Origin: Dama dama | Taxonomy: Eukaryota > Chordata > Mammalia > Artiodactyla > Cervidae | Direction: 5' to 3' | DNA: 64,000 bases | Assembly (NCBI RefSeq): GCF_033118175.1 | Contig: NC_083691.1 | Location: 20,495,001-20,559,000 of the forward strand | Shown: one piece after another, positions 21,606 to 33,304 of the stretch | Position numbering within the stretch: the first letter of the stretch is position 1 | Layout of the letters: each line of letters starts with the position of its first letter | Notes under the pieces: generated by a model | The model's database searches: none | Seen by the model: only the letters and a program-made list of their open reading frames with translations | Told to the model about the DNA's origin: nothing | Made by a program: the position numbers and the translations under genes

Positions 21606-22499
21606 CATTTTTTGCCACTAGGACAAGTGGAACTGGAAGGATGGGGCAGGCTTTAGTGTCTGTCCCTAAACATCAGGGTCAGGAGGACAAACTGTAGCAT
21701 CTGAGGAAGGTGACAGAGCTGGGCTTGACCCAGGCTGCTATCAGCCAGCTCTGGACCTGGGGAGTGAGGGCTGGTCCTAGCAGGCAGAATAGGTGGTATT
21801 GAGTTGGCTAAAAACTCATTTCGGTTTTCCCTTAAGATGTTATAATGCGACAGAGGCATGTGAAACCTTGGAGTTCCAGTGATTTGTGCCTTGGAAATGC
21901 TCACTCTCCACCAGGGCTCTGTAGCCTAACCATCTCTTTACCCAAAGAACAGAGCTCCCAGAAAAATATCCGGGGAGAAGATATAGTCTGTGGTCCAAGG
22001 GAAGAGATAAATTTCCAAGCTCTATCTCTTAGTGAAAGCAAACTATCTTCTTCAGGATCTTCTTAGGAACTGGTCAGAGCTGAACTTATGGAGCAAAGTC
22101 CTCAGACCTCAAAGCTCATAGAGTTAGGAGATCAAGTGATTCACATGGAAACTCTGTAAGATGGTAGCATCATTTGGTTCTTGGTTGACAAAAATGTAAC
22201 TGAGGATCTCAGAAGTGACAGAATTTATCCAAGGCTCCGTGGCTCATCAGTGCTGATCAAAGGTTTGGACCAATGTTCCTTGCTTTTCTGCTTGAGCTAT
22301 TCCAAAAATGTATATTTGACAGAATCAGGTGAATGAATTGCTGGGAGGAAAGATGAAAAGGAAGGAAACACCAAATCCTTCTTTCCTTTAAGGACTTCTC
22401 CAAGAGCATTAAAACTAGAGATCTGTTTGGTCATTGATGCTAAAATATGAAATGTATGACCTTTCATGTCCCTCCATTGGAAATGCTAGTGTTTAAGGA
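21606..22499. other. Mostly single-copy
   Basis: No gene recognised. 22195-22290 resembles a decayed reverse-strand MIR (aactgaggatctcagaagtg, aaggctccgtggctca), too weak for its own entry. Confidence 0.45.
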
Positions 22500-22640
22500 A
22501 GGCTGGTATTTGGAACCAGATAAATTGGTTTCAAACTTGAGTTCTAGACTCAGTTTCATCTAAAAAGGGGCTAATACAGCCTACCTTGTAGAATCATGTG
22601 GACTGGGGTCAATGTAAGAAAATCACATAGCCCTTCTTGG
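22500..22640 (+). mobile_element. MIR SINE
   Basis: Plus strand: ggtttcaaacttgagttct, cagtttcatctaaaaagggg, ctaatacagcctaccttgta. Confidence 0.65.
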
Positions 22641-22659
22641 TAGCGATGAAATGGTAGTT

Positions 22660-23235
22660 TTTTTTTTTCAATTTTATTGAGATATAATTGACACACAGCC
22701 CTGTATATAATTAAGGTGCACAACACAATGACTTGACTTACATATATCACAAAATGATTAACTCAATAACTTTAGTTAATAGCCATCACCTCATATAGTT
22801 ACCAAAGAAAGAATTTTTTCCATTGTGACAAGAATTTTTAAGGTTTACTGTCTTAGCAACATATAAATTTACCATGAGTGAGTGAAGTCACTCAGTCATA
22901 TCCAACTCTTTGCGACCCCACGGACTGTAGCCTGCCAGACTCCTCCATCCATGGGATTTTCCAGGCAAGAATACTGGAGTGGGTTGCCATTTCCTTCTCC
23001 AGGAGATCTTCCTGATCCAGGGATTGAACCCGGGTCTCCTGCATTGTAGGCAGACACTTTACCGTCTGAGCCACGAGGGAAGTCCCCATCCAGAGGTGTT
23101 AACTAGAATCTTCATGTTGTACATTATAGCCTCCATACTCACTTATACTGGAAGCTTGTACCATTTTGACTACCTTTATCCAAATCACCACCCTCTTCTC
23201 TACCTCTGGAAACCCCAAATCCAATCCCTTAGGAC
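22660..23235 (-). mobile_element. L1 3' end, split by a SINE
   Basis: Poly(T) then caattttattgagatataat, tgcacaacacaatgac and agttaatagccatcacc mark the reverse strand of an L1 3' UTR. The element resumes after 23085 with cttcatgttgtacattatag and cctctggaaaccccaaatc. Confidence 0.82.
22875..23085 (-). mobile_element. Bov-tA SINE
   Basis: Reverse-strand copy inside the L1: gagtgagtgaagtcactcag, cgaccccacggactgtag, ggattgaacccgggtctcc (B box complement) and ccacgagggaagtcc at the head. Confidence 0.93.
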
Positions 23236-23267
23236 TCTATCATCTAGGTCACATTTACTGAGGACTC

Positions 23268-23294
23268 AGAGAGAGAGAGAGAGAAAGAGAGAGA
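23268..23294. repeat. (GA)n simple repeat
   Basis: About 13 ga units with one interruption (gaaaga). Confidence 0.9.
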
Positions 23295-23892
23295 TGCAGA
23301 GGGACTAGGGGGATGAAAAGGAGCAGGACAGGAAGGAGAGAAGAGAATCTGCTTTCTCTTCTCATTTGTAGGCATGAAAAGATGAGCACCCCAGGGGGTT
23401 TCCGCTGCTCCTGGCTTGGCAGCCCCGCCAACCTGGCCTACAGGGGATGTGGAAATGGGCCCAGCGCAGCAAAACAAAACAAGTCCGCTTTCCTTTGGAC
23501 TGTCATTAAAGCCTGGATGGGTGTGCTCTGCATGTACAAAGCATGTTTTTAGTTGAGCTCTTCAATCAGCATCTCATACAAATGGAGAAGCAGCCTTCAG
23601 CCTCCTGCTAAGCTTGCTCAATCCTTGGCAGGGAGAGGATTCGTGGGTTTGAGGGGACTTGGAAAAGGTTACTCCAATACTGGCCTGACTTACAGTGAAT
23701 ACAGCTATAGTTTTAGCCAGGGATCCTTCAGGGTCAGTAGACCTATTTTCTCCAGGAAGAGGCTCTTCCCAGGCCCAACGTCAGCATCCATCACGGTTGA
23801 GCCAAGAGAAGAAGCATGAGTATCTTAATTGGGCATGTACCTCCTCCACTGAGAATTCATTCAGGCATTCGATTGACATTTATTAAGCACCT
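23295..23892. other. Single-copy DNA, nothing recognised
   Basis: Locally G+C-rich at 23390-23470 with ccagggggtttccgctg, which resembles an NF-kB half-consensus. No gene. The end (acatttattaagcacctaat) matches a common old-LINE/MIR motif. Confidence 0.45.
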
Positions 23893-23899
23893 AATGTGT

Positions 23900-24490
23900 A
23901 TTTTCTTGGGCTTCAAAATCACTGCAGATTGTGACTGCAGCCATGACATTGAAGGATGCCTGCTCCTTGGAAGAAAAGCTATGACCACCCTAGACAGCAT
24001 ATTAAAAAGCAGAGACATTACTTTGCCAACAAAGGTCCATCTAGTCAAAGCTGTGGTTTTTCCAGTAGTCATGTGTGGATGTGAGAGTTGGACTGTAAAG
24101 AAAGCTGAGCACCAAAAAATTGATGCTTTTGAACTTTGGTGTTGGAGAAGACTTGAGAATCCCTTGGACTGCAAGGAGACCAAACCAGACCATCCTAAAG
24201 GAAATGAGTCCTGAATATTCATTGGAAGGACTGATGCTGAAGCTGAAACTCCAATACTTTGGCCACCTGATGCGAAGAGCTGACTCATTGGAAAAGACCC
24301 TGATGCTGGGAGGGATTGAAGGCAGGAGGAGAAGGGGATGACAGAGGATGAGATGGTTGGATGGCATCACCGACTCAATAGGCATGAGTTTGAGCAAGCT
24401 CCGGGAGTTGGTGATGGACAGGGAAGCCTGTGTGCTGCAGTCCATGGGGTCACAAAGAGTTGGACATGACTGAGTGACTAAACTGAACTG
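23900..24490 (+). mobile_element. BovB 3' fragment
   Basis: Starts in the coding region after the reverse transcriptase active site (ttttcttgggcttcaaaatc) and runs to the actaaactgaactg tail. Target aatgtgt is present at 23893-23899 and 24491-24497. The frame 23816-24214 carries the C-terminal SRDITLPTKVHLVKAVVFP block, then breaks. Confidence 0.92.
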
Positions 24491-24718
24491 AATGTGTCCC
24501 AGGTCCTGAGCTAAGGGGTGAAGGTTCAAATGCAGTGTTAATAATTATCATGATATCATTGCCATTTTTAGAGGATCACTGTGTGTCAGGCATGTGCCAG
24601 ACAGTAAGATTTTGAAGTGAGGAATGACAACAGTGATAATAATTTCCGCTTATGTTTACACCTCATATGATGTAGAGAGGATGACCGTCCAGTCAGGAAT
24701 TGAATGCATTTTCTATCT

Positions 24719-24950
24719 CTTCCCTGGTGGCTCAAAGATAAAAATCTGCCTGCCAATGCAGGAGACACGTGTTCGATCCCTGGGTTGGGAAGATCCCCTG
24801 GAGAAGGAAATGGCAACCACTTCAGTCTTCTTGCTCGGGAAATCCCATGGATAGAAAAGCCCGGTGGGCTACAGTCCACGGGGGTCACAAAAGAGTTGGA
24901 CACTACTTAAGAACTAAACAACCACAACAACAACGAGCAACAGCAACAAC
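24719..24950 (+). mobile_element. Bov-tA SINE
   Basis: Head cttccctggtggctcaaag, B box in gtgttcgatccctgg, Bov-A body, and an unusually long caa-rich tail (aacaaccacaacaacaac) to about 24950. Confidence 0.92.
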
Positions 24951-27049
24951 CTTTATTTGCTTGTCACTTTTCCAGGAAAAAAAATCATTAAAACAAATAT
25001 TTATTTCAAAAGATAAGTATTCCTCAACTGCTATAAATCTACCATCTCTCCCTGGGGACGTTCTCCAGCCGAGAGCTTGTTGACTGAGAGTCGGGGCTTC
25101 CCATGCCAATCCCGGCCTCGGCCATGTGTCCACGAGGCAGAGGCAGATGGTTTTCCGGTCAGGTGTAACTGAGATATATTTTCTCAACACAGTCTGGCAG
25201 ACAAGCCCGTCTCCCTCAATGCATATCGCATCTCCTAAAGAAACCATGCATATTGCATGAGCCTCCAAATGTAGAAACAGATACTCAGAAAATACACGTC
25301 TCAAAATAAAACCGAAACATTTCAAAACAACAGCAGTTGCAATGCCACCAAACGATTTTTTTTTTTTCCATCAAGCATCAAGATCTTGAAAAAAAAAAAA
25401 AATCCCACAGTCCCCAAGCAGAACCTGAACATCTCAGCTGCCATGGTGAAGGTTTGAGATGAGTTCTTAGTTTAAACATGAGAAAGCAATAGACTAACAG
25501 ACTCAGGTAGCAGTTTAGCCGAGCACAAGGTCTTTTCCCGATCTGGAAGTCAGCAAAGATGAGGGCAGAACTGAATAGTAGTTTTTCAGAACCAAGTTCC
25601 TAGAACTCACTGCTGAGTGATTTGAGGCCTCGGTGCCTGGACTTCTGGCTCAGGTCTGGTCGTTTTCATTCTCCCTTCCTTAGGTGCGTACAGGTGTCTT
25701 GCTCCCTGTTTGTCCCAGGTGCCTACCCCGTGCCCAAGCTCTGGGCTCCATGAGCGTCGCTGGGTGCCTCTCCCAGCTGCCATCCTCAGGTTGTTCTGAT
25801 TCCGCTTCTCCTCTGCCACTTTAGAACATGTATTAGTATGCGAGTGAGGCTGACAATATGTCAGTGGTAAACTTTAATATGCTCTAATTTATGAAAAAAG
25901 TAACATTTTCAAACTTGGTGCTTCCACTATTATTAGTGCCATGGACATCTGCTGATTTGGGATTTCTGGCACCCCGTCCTTCTTCTTATGGAAACAGCTG
26001 CCTCTTTTTTCTTGGAGGGTTGACCGTCCTTTCTTCTTTCCTTGGGGTTGGAGGACTTGCAGTCACAGTGGTGGTCACAGTAGGGATGAAAGGCAAAGAC
26101 TGACTTGAGAAATATGTATTAATAATTGGAGTCAGCGGGACGAAGTAATTTGACATGAGGGGTGAGGACAGGACAGGGAGTCTTGGCTTGGGTAATGTCA
26201 GGAGATGTTGTCACTGCTAATGGAGCCAGAGAATATAGCATGAGAATTGGATCATTGGCTGGGACACTGAATCTGAGGTGTGTCTGTGGCCCTTCTGGGG
26301 GAGAAATTGGCTGCAGGCACCGAGCCTGTCTCTCTGGCTCTGAGCTCTGCCCACCTGGGTGCCTTTGCTTTATCTGCTTCCCCACCTTGCTGCACCTTCC
26401 TGGGAGGTTGGCCTAATGCCCCAGGGAGAGCACTGATCACTTCTTCACGTGTTCTCTGTATCCCATGCAGATTTAGGCAGAGTTTCTGGAACACTATAAC
26501 TCACTGCTCTGTCTGCTACCTTCTTCTCCCCTGGATCCTGTGCTCAAAGAGGGTTCAAGGTGTGGGTCTCACCTCTGCCACCTCCGCACAGGATACAGGA
26601 TGTCCAGGTATAGGGCTGGTCAGAGGGGCTGCCTGCCCTGTGTTCAAGGGAGGGTGTGAAGCACCTGTTTCCCAGGGATTAAACAGCCACGTGGAGGAGT
26701 TTCCCGGGGGAGTGCTGGGCTTGCACTGAGCTCTCCTCACACTCACCTCTGAACCATTGATGCCTCACAGCTGGATCTGTAGCCTGTGGTCACAGAGCGG
26801 ATCAAAGCCACCTGGCTCCTCTTCTAGAGGAGCTTATGGTCCTTGGCTTATGGTCACAGGGTGGCAACCAGTGAAGTCAACACCCACAAGACACCGGTGG
26901 GGCTGGTGTCTCCCACCTTGACCACTCTGGCCTGTTAGTGTCACCAAAGACCACATTTGAGCTAGCTTTGCTTGAGTTTAAGAAGCCAGAAAATGTATGA
27001 TGTGGGTATAAAGGCTCTGCATGGTCTAGTCTTTAGAGGGTTTCCTGTA
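24951..27049. other. About 2.1 kb repeat-poor block
   Basis: The largest interval in the central window without recent repeats. No exon recognised; open frames at 24903-25325 (-), 26280-26729 (+) and 25891-26103 (+) have no known domain. The first third (25070-25330) has relatively many CpGs and contains two POU-dimer-like motifs (own entry). A/T runs at 25358-25368 and 25388-25402. Confidence 0.5.
25219..25260. promoter_or_regulatory. Candidate paired POU/octamer-type sites
   Basis: atgcatatcgcat (25219-25231) and atgcatattgcat (25246-25258) are two near-identical 13-mers starting 27 bp apart. Each is one base longer than the palindromic POU-dimer site ATGCATATGCAT. Binding is inference from sequence only; chance recurrence cannot be excluded. 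Confidence 0.35.
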
Positions 27050-27225
27050 TACCAGGTAATTGATATTCATTATCTAGAATGCTCATAATAGTCATGCCAA
27101 GTACCAGATCTTCTTTTTACACAGGTGGAAACCAAACTAAATAAGGTTGAGTCACTTGCTAAGGACACATAGCCAGGAAGTGGGAGGGCCTGGGCTCTAC
27201 ACGTCTTCCTCCCAGGTCACCTCCT
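27050..27225 (-). mobile_element. MIR SINE
   Basis: Reverse complement: acacaggtggaaaccaaac, ttgagtcacttgctaagg, acatagccaggaagtggg, ctgggctctacacgtctt. Confidence 0.75.
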
Positions 27226-27469
27226 CAGCTGCCTGGGCCTGGTTATCTTAATGATGTGCTGGAATACGTGTTATCGGTCTGCCTGGGAGCATGTTTCTGT
27301 TTTGGATCAGGTCACCTCCCTCTGTTGGAAGCTGAGTTTTCTCCTCTTATTCCCTTAAATGTACCTTTGTTTCCTTCTAATCCAAAGACAGGTGCTTCTT
27401 CTAACTTCTGTTTGACCTGTCCAGAAGTTCTCACCTGGTCCTCCCACTGTGGTCCTGTAGAATGGAAAA

Positions 27470-27636
27470 GGGCTTCAGAACAGGCCAAATTGGATTTTCA
27501 TTTTGCGGCAGACATTTGCTAGTTGTGTGACTTCAGCCAAGTTACATAATCACTGCAAACCTCAATTTCATCTGTAAAACCTGGGAAAATATGGTACCTT
27601 ATCTCTATGAATTCTTCTGAGGATTAGATGACATTT
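27470..27636 (+). mobile_element. MIR SINE
   Basis: Core block tgctagttgtgtgacttcag, then aacctcaatttcatctgtaa and ttctgaggattagatgaca. A BovB 3' tail follows directly, so BovB landed at or in this MIR. Confidence 0.8.
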
Positions 27637-28931
27637 TTGTTGTTCAGTCACTCAGTCATGTCCGACTCTTTGTGACCCCATGGACTGCAGCATACCAGGC
27701 TTCTCTCTTCTTCACCATCTCACAGAGTTTGCTCAAATTCATGTCCATTGAATCAATGATGCCATCCAACCATCTCACCCTCTGTCATCCCCTTCTCCTC
27801 CTGCTTTCAATCTTTCCCAGCATCAGGGTCTTTTTCAATGTGTCAGCTCTTCACATCAGGTGGCCGAAGTAGGAGCTTCAGCTTCAGCATTGGTCCTTCC
27901 AGTGAATATTCAGGGTTGATCTCCTTTAGGATTGACTGGTTGGATCTCCTTGCAGTCCAAGGGACTCAAGAGTCTTCTCCAGCTCCACAGTTTGAAGGCA
28001 TCAATGCTTCGTCACTCAGCCTTTTTTATTGCCCAGCTCTCACGTCCATACATGACTATTTGAAAAACCATAGCTTTAACTATATGGACCTTTGTAGACA
28101 AAGTAAAATCTCTGCTTTTTAATATGCTGTCTAGGTTGATCATAGCTTTTCTTCCAAGGAGCAAGTGTCTTTTAATTTCATGGCCACAGTCACTGTCCAC
28201 AGCAATTTTGGAGCCCAAGAAAATAAAGTCTGTCACTGTTTCCATTGTTTCCCCATCTATTTGCCATGAAGTGATGGGGCCAGATGCTATGACCTTAGGT
28301 TTTTGAATGTTGAATTTTAAGTCAGTTTTTTCACTCTCCTCTTTTACCTTCATCAAGAGACTCTCTAGTTCCTCTTTGCTTTCTGCCCTTAGAGTGGTGT
28401 CATTTGCATATCTGAGGTTATTGATATTTCTCCTGGCAATCTTGATTCCAGTTTGTGCTTCATTCAGCCCAGCATTTTACATGATGTATTCTGCATATAA
28501 GTTAAATAAGCAGGGTGACAATATACAGCCTTGACATACTCCTTTCCTTTCCCAATTTGGAACCAGTCTGTTGTTCTATGTCTGGTTCTAACTGTTGCTT
28601 CTTGACCTGCATACAGATTTCTCAGGAGGCAGATCAAGTGGTCTAGTATTCCCACTTCTTTAAGAATTTTCCACAGTTTCTTGTGATCCACACAGTCAAA
28701 GTTTTTGGCGTAGTCAATAAAGCAGAAATTGATGTTTTTCTGGAACTCTCTTGCTTTTTCGATGATTCAACGGATGTTGGCAATTTGATTTCTGGTTCCT
28801 CTGCGTTTTCTAAATCCAATTTGAACATCTGGAAGTTCTTGGTTCACATACCATTGAAGCCTAGCTTGAAGGATTTTGAGCATTACTTTGCTAGCATGTG
28901 AAATGAGTGCAATTGTGTGGTAGTTTGCTAG
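27637..28931 (-). mobile_element. BovB LINE, 5'-truncated
   Basis: About 1.3 kb, from the 3' tail (gttgttcagtcactcagtca) to within the reverse transcriptase. Coding remnants are in several frames. The catalytic box reads YAND instead of YADD at 28399-28410 (a catalytic Asp lost). The junction at the right (gtagtttgctagtgc) shows no clear duplication. Confidence 0.92.
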
Positions 28932-29004
28932 TGCTTTCCAATAACTCACATGATGTTGCAGGTTAAATACAAAGATTAACAGAGATAAAGTATACCAATA
29001 TTTC

Positions 29005-29960
29005 CTTCAAAAAATATTGACTGAGCACTTACTATGTACCAAAAACTGTTCTAGGTGCTGAAAATATAGCAGGAAAAATATAGTTGTCCTCAACAATGTT
29101 ACATTGTACTGGGGGAAGACAGGAAATAAAATGATATATAGTGTCAAGTGATGATAAATGTAATGGGGAAAAATAAAATAAAGTAAGGAAAATAGAGGTG
29201 TTGGGGGTCTTGAAGGTTTTTTCCTATTTCACACAGGGTGGGCTGGGGATGTGGATGGTTGAGGTAATACTTGTGAAGTTGCCAGATAGGCGTGTGGAAG
29301 AAAGCCTTGCATACACCTGCTTTAAGTGGGTCCTGCTATAAGGAGGAGCCTGTGCATCCACCACGAGGCTGGGCTAGGGTGTTTTGCTCAAGCAAAAGCA
29401 AAGGGGCCCAAGAGGTGTCAGTGGAGTGACTGGGAAAAAATATTGGAGATAGAGAGGCAGGAGGTGGGTGGAGGGTAGAATATATAGGAGTTTGTAGGCA
29501 TTTTAAGAACTTTGGGTTCTTCTCTGAGTGCTTTGGGAAGCCATTTAAGAGTTTGGAGCAAAGTATTTACATCACATAATATGATTAATGTTTCAGTAGG
29601 ATCATTTTGTCTGCTGAGTAGGGAGGAGTATGTGGATGGTGGCTATGGGTTGTGGTAAGGGGATATCAGACAGGAGGTTTTCCTTATAGCAGAAATAATG
29701 AAATTAGTGAGAAAGATATGATTTTGTGTGTACTTTGAAGTCAAAACTGGCAGGATTTGCTGATGTGCTGAATGTGAGATATAAGAGAAATAGAGGAGTT
29801 TCTCTCACATTTTTGGCATAAGCAATTGGAAGGATGGAGTTGCATTTGTTGGGCTGAGAAGACTGGGGGAGGGGAAAGCTTGCAGGTCTGTGGAGATCAG
29901 GGCATCAGAGCTGAAGGTTGAGTCTGAGCTGCCTATCAGGTACCCAGTGAAATTGTTGAG
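29005..29960 (+). mobile_element. Ancient LINE remnant (L2/CR1-like)
   Basis: Starts with tattgactgagcacttacta and tgttctaggtgctgaaaata. Then come a long diverged body (gaagccatttaagagtttgg, ggatcattttgtctgctgag, ggcaggatttgctgatgtg) and caattggaaggatggagttg. This ordered set recurs widely in mammalian genomes. I place it in the L2/CR1 group only tentatively. Confidence 0.55.
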
Positions 29961-30654
29961 TAGATTAGTTTAATATCTTTTGCCACAATGTCTATCCAAC
30001 ATCCTGTAACATGAAAAGGACTTTAGCGAGAGCACCATTTACTCTGTTCCGAGGAACTGTGAGAGTCCGAGCTGGTTCTGCAGGAAATGAATTTTCCTTC
30101 TGCTCCCATCGACAGCCTTTGCTTTTTAGCTCCAGTGGGGTGGTCCCCAGGCCTGCAGATGCTGACGACCGCTCTGGTTTTGTAGCCCAAAGTACACCTC
30201 CTTCTACACACATGTACTGGTGCAGACATGAATTATCTTTGCAAACAAACAGGATGATTTCAAGAGTCAGTCTAATGAGCAGTGAATATGGACTGATTAC
30301 TGTATTTGCGAAGAACCTCATTTTTTCCCTCCCAACATTGCACTAAAGATTGGGCCAGTGCTTCCTCGTGGGCTTACAAATGTAAGTAATCAACGTGTTT
30401 GTGTAAATATTTAAAGATGTCCACATCATGTTTATGAATCAATGGGCTATCATAATTGCTTTTGTGTGATCTGATAGACACAAACATAAACCGGACCCAC
30501 CGTATCTTAGAAGGCTTCCTCATGGAATTTAGAAAACATGGTGATTAAAGAAACGTTTATACCACATCAAAAAATCTTGTTGGAAGAATTATGATGGAGA
30601 ATTCATGCTTGGATACATTCATTTGTATATTTTTCTTTTTTTTTGGTAAGATTG
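29961..30654. other. Repeat-free island, conserved-element candidate
   Basis: No repeat, and no gene I recognise. 30000-30190 has several CpGs. 30380-30560 is A+T-rich, with forkhead-like (gtaaatattt, tgtttatg) and homeodomain-like (cataattgc) motifs close together. Overlapping open frames on both strands (30011-30346 +, 29992-30321 -) show no domain. Confidence 0.45.
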
Positions 30655-30865
30655 TCTTTGCGATTTAGTTTGTTTGCTTTATTGTGGTAAGAACACAACA
30701 GTGAGATCTACCCTCTTCAACAAATTTCTCAGTGTACATTAGCATATGGCTTACTATAGGCTCAATGTAGTGCAGCTGATCTCAAAAACTTATATTCGTC
30801 TTGCGTAATAGCAGCTTTACAATTGTTAGATAGAAACTCCTCATTTTTCCTTCCAGGCATTTAGG
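30655..30865 (-). mobile_element. L1 3' fragment
   Basis: Reverse strand: tattgtggtaagaacacaac, tgatctcaaaaacttatatt, gatagaaactcctcattttt, in the order of an old L1 3' UTR. Confidence 0.7.
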
Positions 30866-30984
30866 TGCTTAAGTCTATTTCTAGATCTTCTTGACTTGCT
30901 GATTCTCCAAGAGGCACTAAATGATTTGCTCACAACCTCACAATCATGCTCAGAACAGATGTTTCTGCTGTATGGCTCGGTGAT

Positions 30985-31232
30985 AAGATGGACTCACCTA
31001 CAGAGACCTCTCTTTGGCTTCTGACTGTCCTGGGTTCAAATCAGAGCTTCTCTGTTGGTTAGTTGTTGGGCTTCAGGCAGATGAACTAGTCTCTGAGTTT
31101 CAGTTTCTTTATCTCTGTAGTGGGGAATAATATTTACCTGGCAGGGCTATTGTGGGAATTGAATGATACAATACGTGTTGAGTACCCAAAAGTTTCTGGC
31201 AAATAGCAGGTGCTCAGTGAAAGGTCATTTCT
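30985..31232 (+). mobile_element. MIR SINE, near full length
   Basis: ctgggttcaaatcagagctt, agtttcagtttctttatctc, gggaataatatttacctggc, tggcaaatagcaggtgctca. One of the best-preserved MIRs here. Confidence 0.88.
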
Positions 31233-31399
31233 TCCCATCCCCTTTTCTCTACCTGGAAGCTTGTTCTAGCTCAGGTGTGAAAGAAAAGCAAAAGAGTATT
31301 CCCTAAGACATTTCTGGCTTACAGTAGTTTGGAAAGATAAGTAATTTATGGGACCAAGAGAGAGAGGAGGGGGCACCATGGTGACATTTCTGGCATATG

Positions 31400-31590
31400 C
31401 CCAATGTTTTCTAAAACTTGGGCCAATTAATATTCCTTTAACCTGGAATGCTTTTTCTTGCCTGTCCCTTTAAGTAGTCCATGTCCTCCCCCAAACCTTT
31501 CTTGCAGGACTTTCCCAGCCAAAGTTGCATGTGAGCATGGGCTCCTCTGAAGTTCCATGCATCTCTCTCAAACATCATATATGTCCTTGT
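31400..31590 (+). mobile_element. L2 fragment
   Basis: cctggaatgctttttcttgc, cctcccccaaacctttcttg, caggactttcccagccaaa match the region upstream of the L2 3' end. Confidence 0.6.
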
Positions 31591-31719
31591 CTCCTTTTAT
31601 AGCTGTTGAAATCTTGGCTGATAGCGTTTGCTGAAGTCTAAGTGTAGTCAGAGCCAAAGCACCACCATTTCATCACTGCTTATGAACCTGGTGAGGGGAC
31701 CTGGCGAGGGACCATATAT

Positions 31720-31860
31720 GGCAAGTCGTGTGGGTTTCAGGATAGAAGACCTGGGTTTTGAGTCCAGTTTTATTGTTTATTATGTAAGGTTAGTCCCATT
31801 GACTTTCCTAGACTGTGTTTCCTCACTTATGAAATGGCTATAATAATTCTACTGGCCATT
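31720..31860 (+). mobile_element. MIR fragment
   Basis: gacctgggttttgagtccag, agactgtgtttcctcactta, tgaaatggctataataattc. Confidence 0.7.
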
Positions 31861-32385
31861 ATTTTTTAAAAATAAATGTCCTCAGATCCTATTCAGAAAG
31901 GGTGCAGTATAAATAAAATGAATGGAATGGTTTCTACTCCACTTTCATCAAGGGACTATTGGGCAGCCATGGCAGATCACGGCTCAGGGAATATTTGGTA
32001 AACAATAAATGTGGTACTCACGCTATATTGAGTTATTAGGCTCTCATTAAATATCTCCTGGGTCAATGCTTAACTTATTAATTAAGCATGGAAAAAGCTT
32101 TTATCAGCCTGGGGAGAAGGGTCACAGCTTTAAAACATGCTTTGGGGGGGGCAAAAGCATCTCTTATGGGAAGGAGACAATCAAGGGAAGGTGGCAGGTG
32201 GACACACAGTAGGTCTAAGTAAATATACGTTGAATATGGCTGATTAGGTAAACAGAGTGGTGGGGACCGTATGTCATAAAGTAGAAAACTGTTGAGAGAT
32301 CAAAAGGAGAGGTAAGCGTTGATTAGACTCTTCCCCTAACTGACCTTCCTTGTTCCCTTTCCAAGTATCCATTTTTTTTTTTTTG
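31861..32385. other. Single-copy DNA, nothing recognised
   Basis: No gene. Contains a G run (32144-32151) and a T run (32372-32384) just before the next SINE. Confidence 0.5.
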
Positions 32386-32397
32386 GTAAAGTACTTT

Positions 32398-32618
32398 GTT
32401 TGGATAACATAGCATAGTTTAGTCACTCAGTCGTGTCTGACTCTTTTAGGACCCCATGGACTGTATCCCTCCAGGCTCCTCTGTCTATGGGATTTCCCAG
32501 CAAGAATACTGGACTGGGCTGCCATTTCCTTCTCCAGGAGACCCTCCTGAATCAGGGATCAGACCAGAGTCTCCTGCATAGACAGGCAGATTCTTTACCA
32601 CTAAGTCACAAGGAAGTC
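32398..32618 (-). mobile_element. Bov-tA SINE
   Basis: Reverse-strand copy: tagtcactcagtcgtgtctg, accccatggactgtatccc, and a head with taccactaagtcacaagg. Duplication gtaaagtacttt (32386-32397) and gtaaagcacttt (32619-32630), one mismatch. Confidence 0.93.
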
Positions 32619-32644
32619 GTAAAGCACTTTACACCTACTTACTT

Positions 32645-32835
32645 GTTCATATCTTTCTGTGTTGGTATTTATTTATCTGATTAGTTTGTTCATTTAATGT
32701 CTCTGCTTGCTAGATGATATGCTCTCAGAAGCAGTGATTTTTGACTGTTTTCCTGACTCCCATATCCACAGTACCTAGAATAATGGCTGGCAACAGGGCA
32801 GGTGCTCCATACATGCTTGTAGAATGAGTAATGAT
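32645..32835 (+). mobile_element. L2 3' end
   Basis: cccatatccacagtacctag, aataatggctggcaac, ggtgctccatacatgcttgt, agaatgagta: the standard L2 terminal order. Confidence 0.72.
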
Positions 32836-32984
32836 GGAATTTATTGTCTTCTGTAGGCTAGGAAGATTTTTGGGACACCTTTTTTTCTCCTGTGATTCAC
32901 TGTATTGATCTGGTTTCCTACTCACCTCCGTCTTGGATTATTTGTCTTGTAAATATACTTGCTACTTGCTTGTCATTTGTTTCC

Positions 32985-33232
32985 TCTCAACTGAGCTGGA
33001 GTAGTGATCTGAGTATATACAGCTTTGGATTGAATTCTGGCACCATCCCTGACTTACTGTACGGCCCTGGACAACCTGCCTATCTGTTCAGAGCCTGTTT
33101 CCTTGGCTGTAACATGAGGATAAGAGCAGGTCCTCCTCCCAAAGTAGTTACAAGGGTTGAATTTGTTAATGTACCTAGAATATAACCCCAGGCACATAGT
33201 ATGTACTCAGCGAAGGGCTTTTAATATTACAG
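32985..33232 (+). mobile_element. MIR SINE
   Basis: tttggattgaattctggcac, cagagcctgtttccttggct, gtaacatgaggataagagca, ccccaggcacatagtatgta. Confidence 0.78.
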
Positions 33233-33304
33233 TGGAAGTAACAAGAAGGTAGGGCCACTGTGTTTCTCACTGATTCTGCTGTCCCTGGGATCAGCGACAG
33301 AGTT

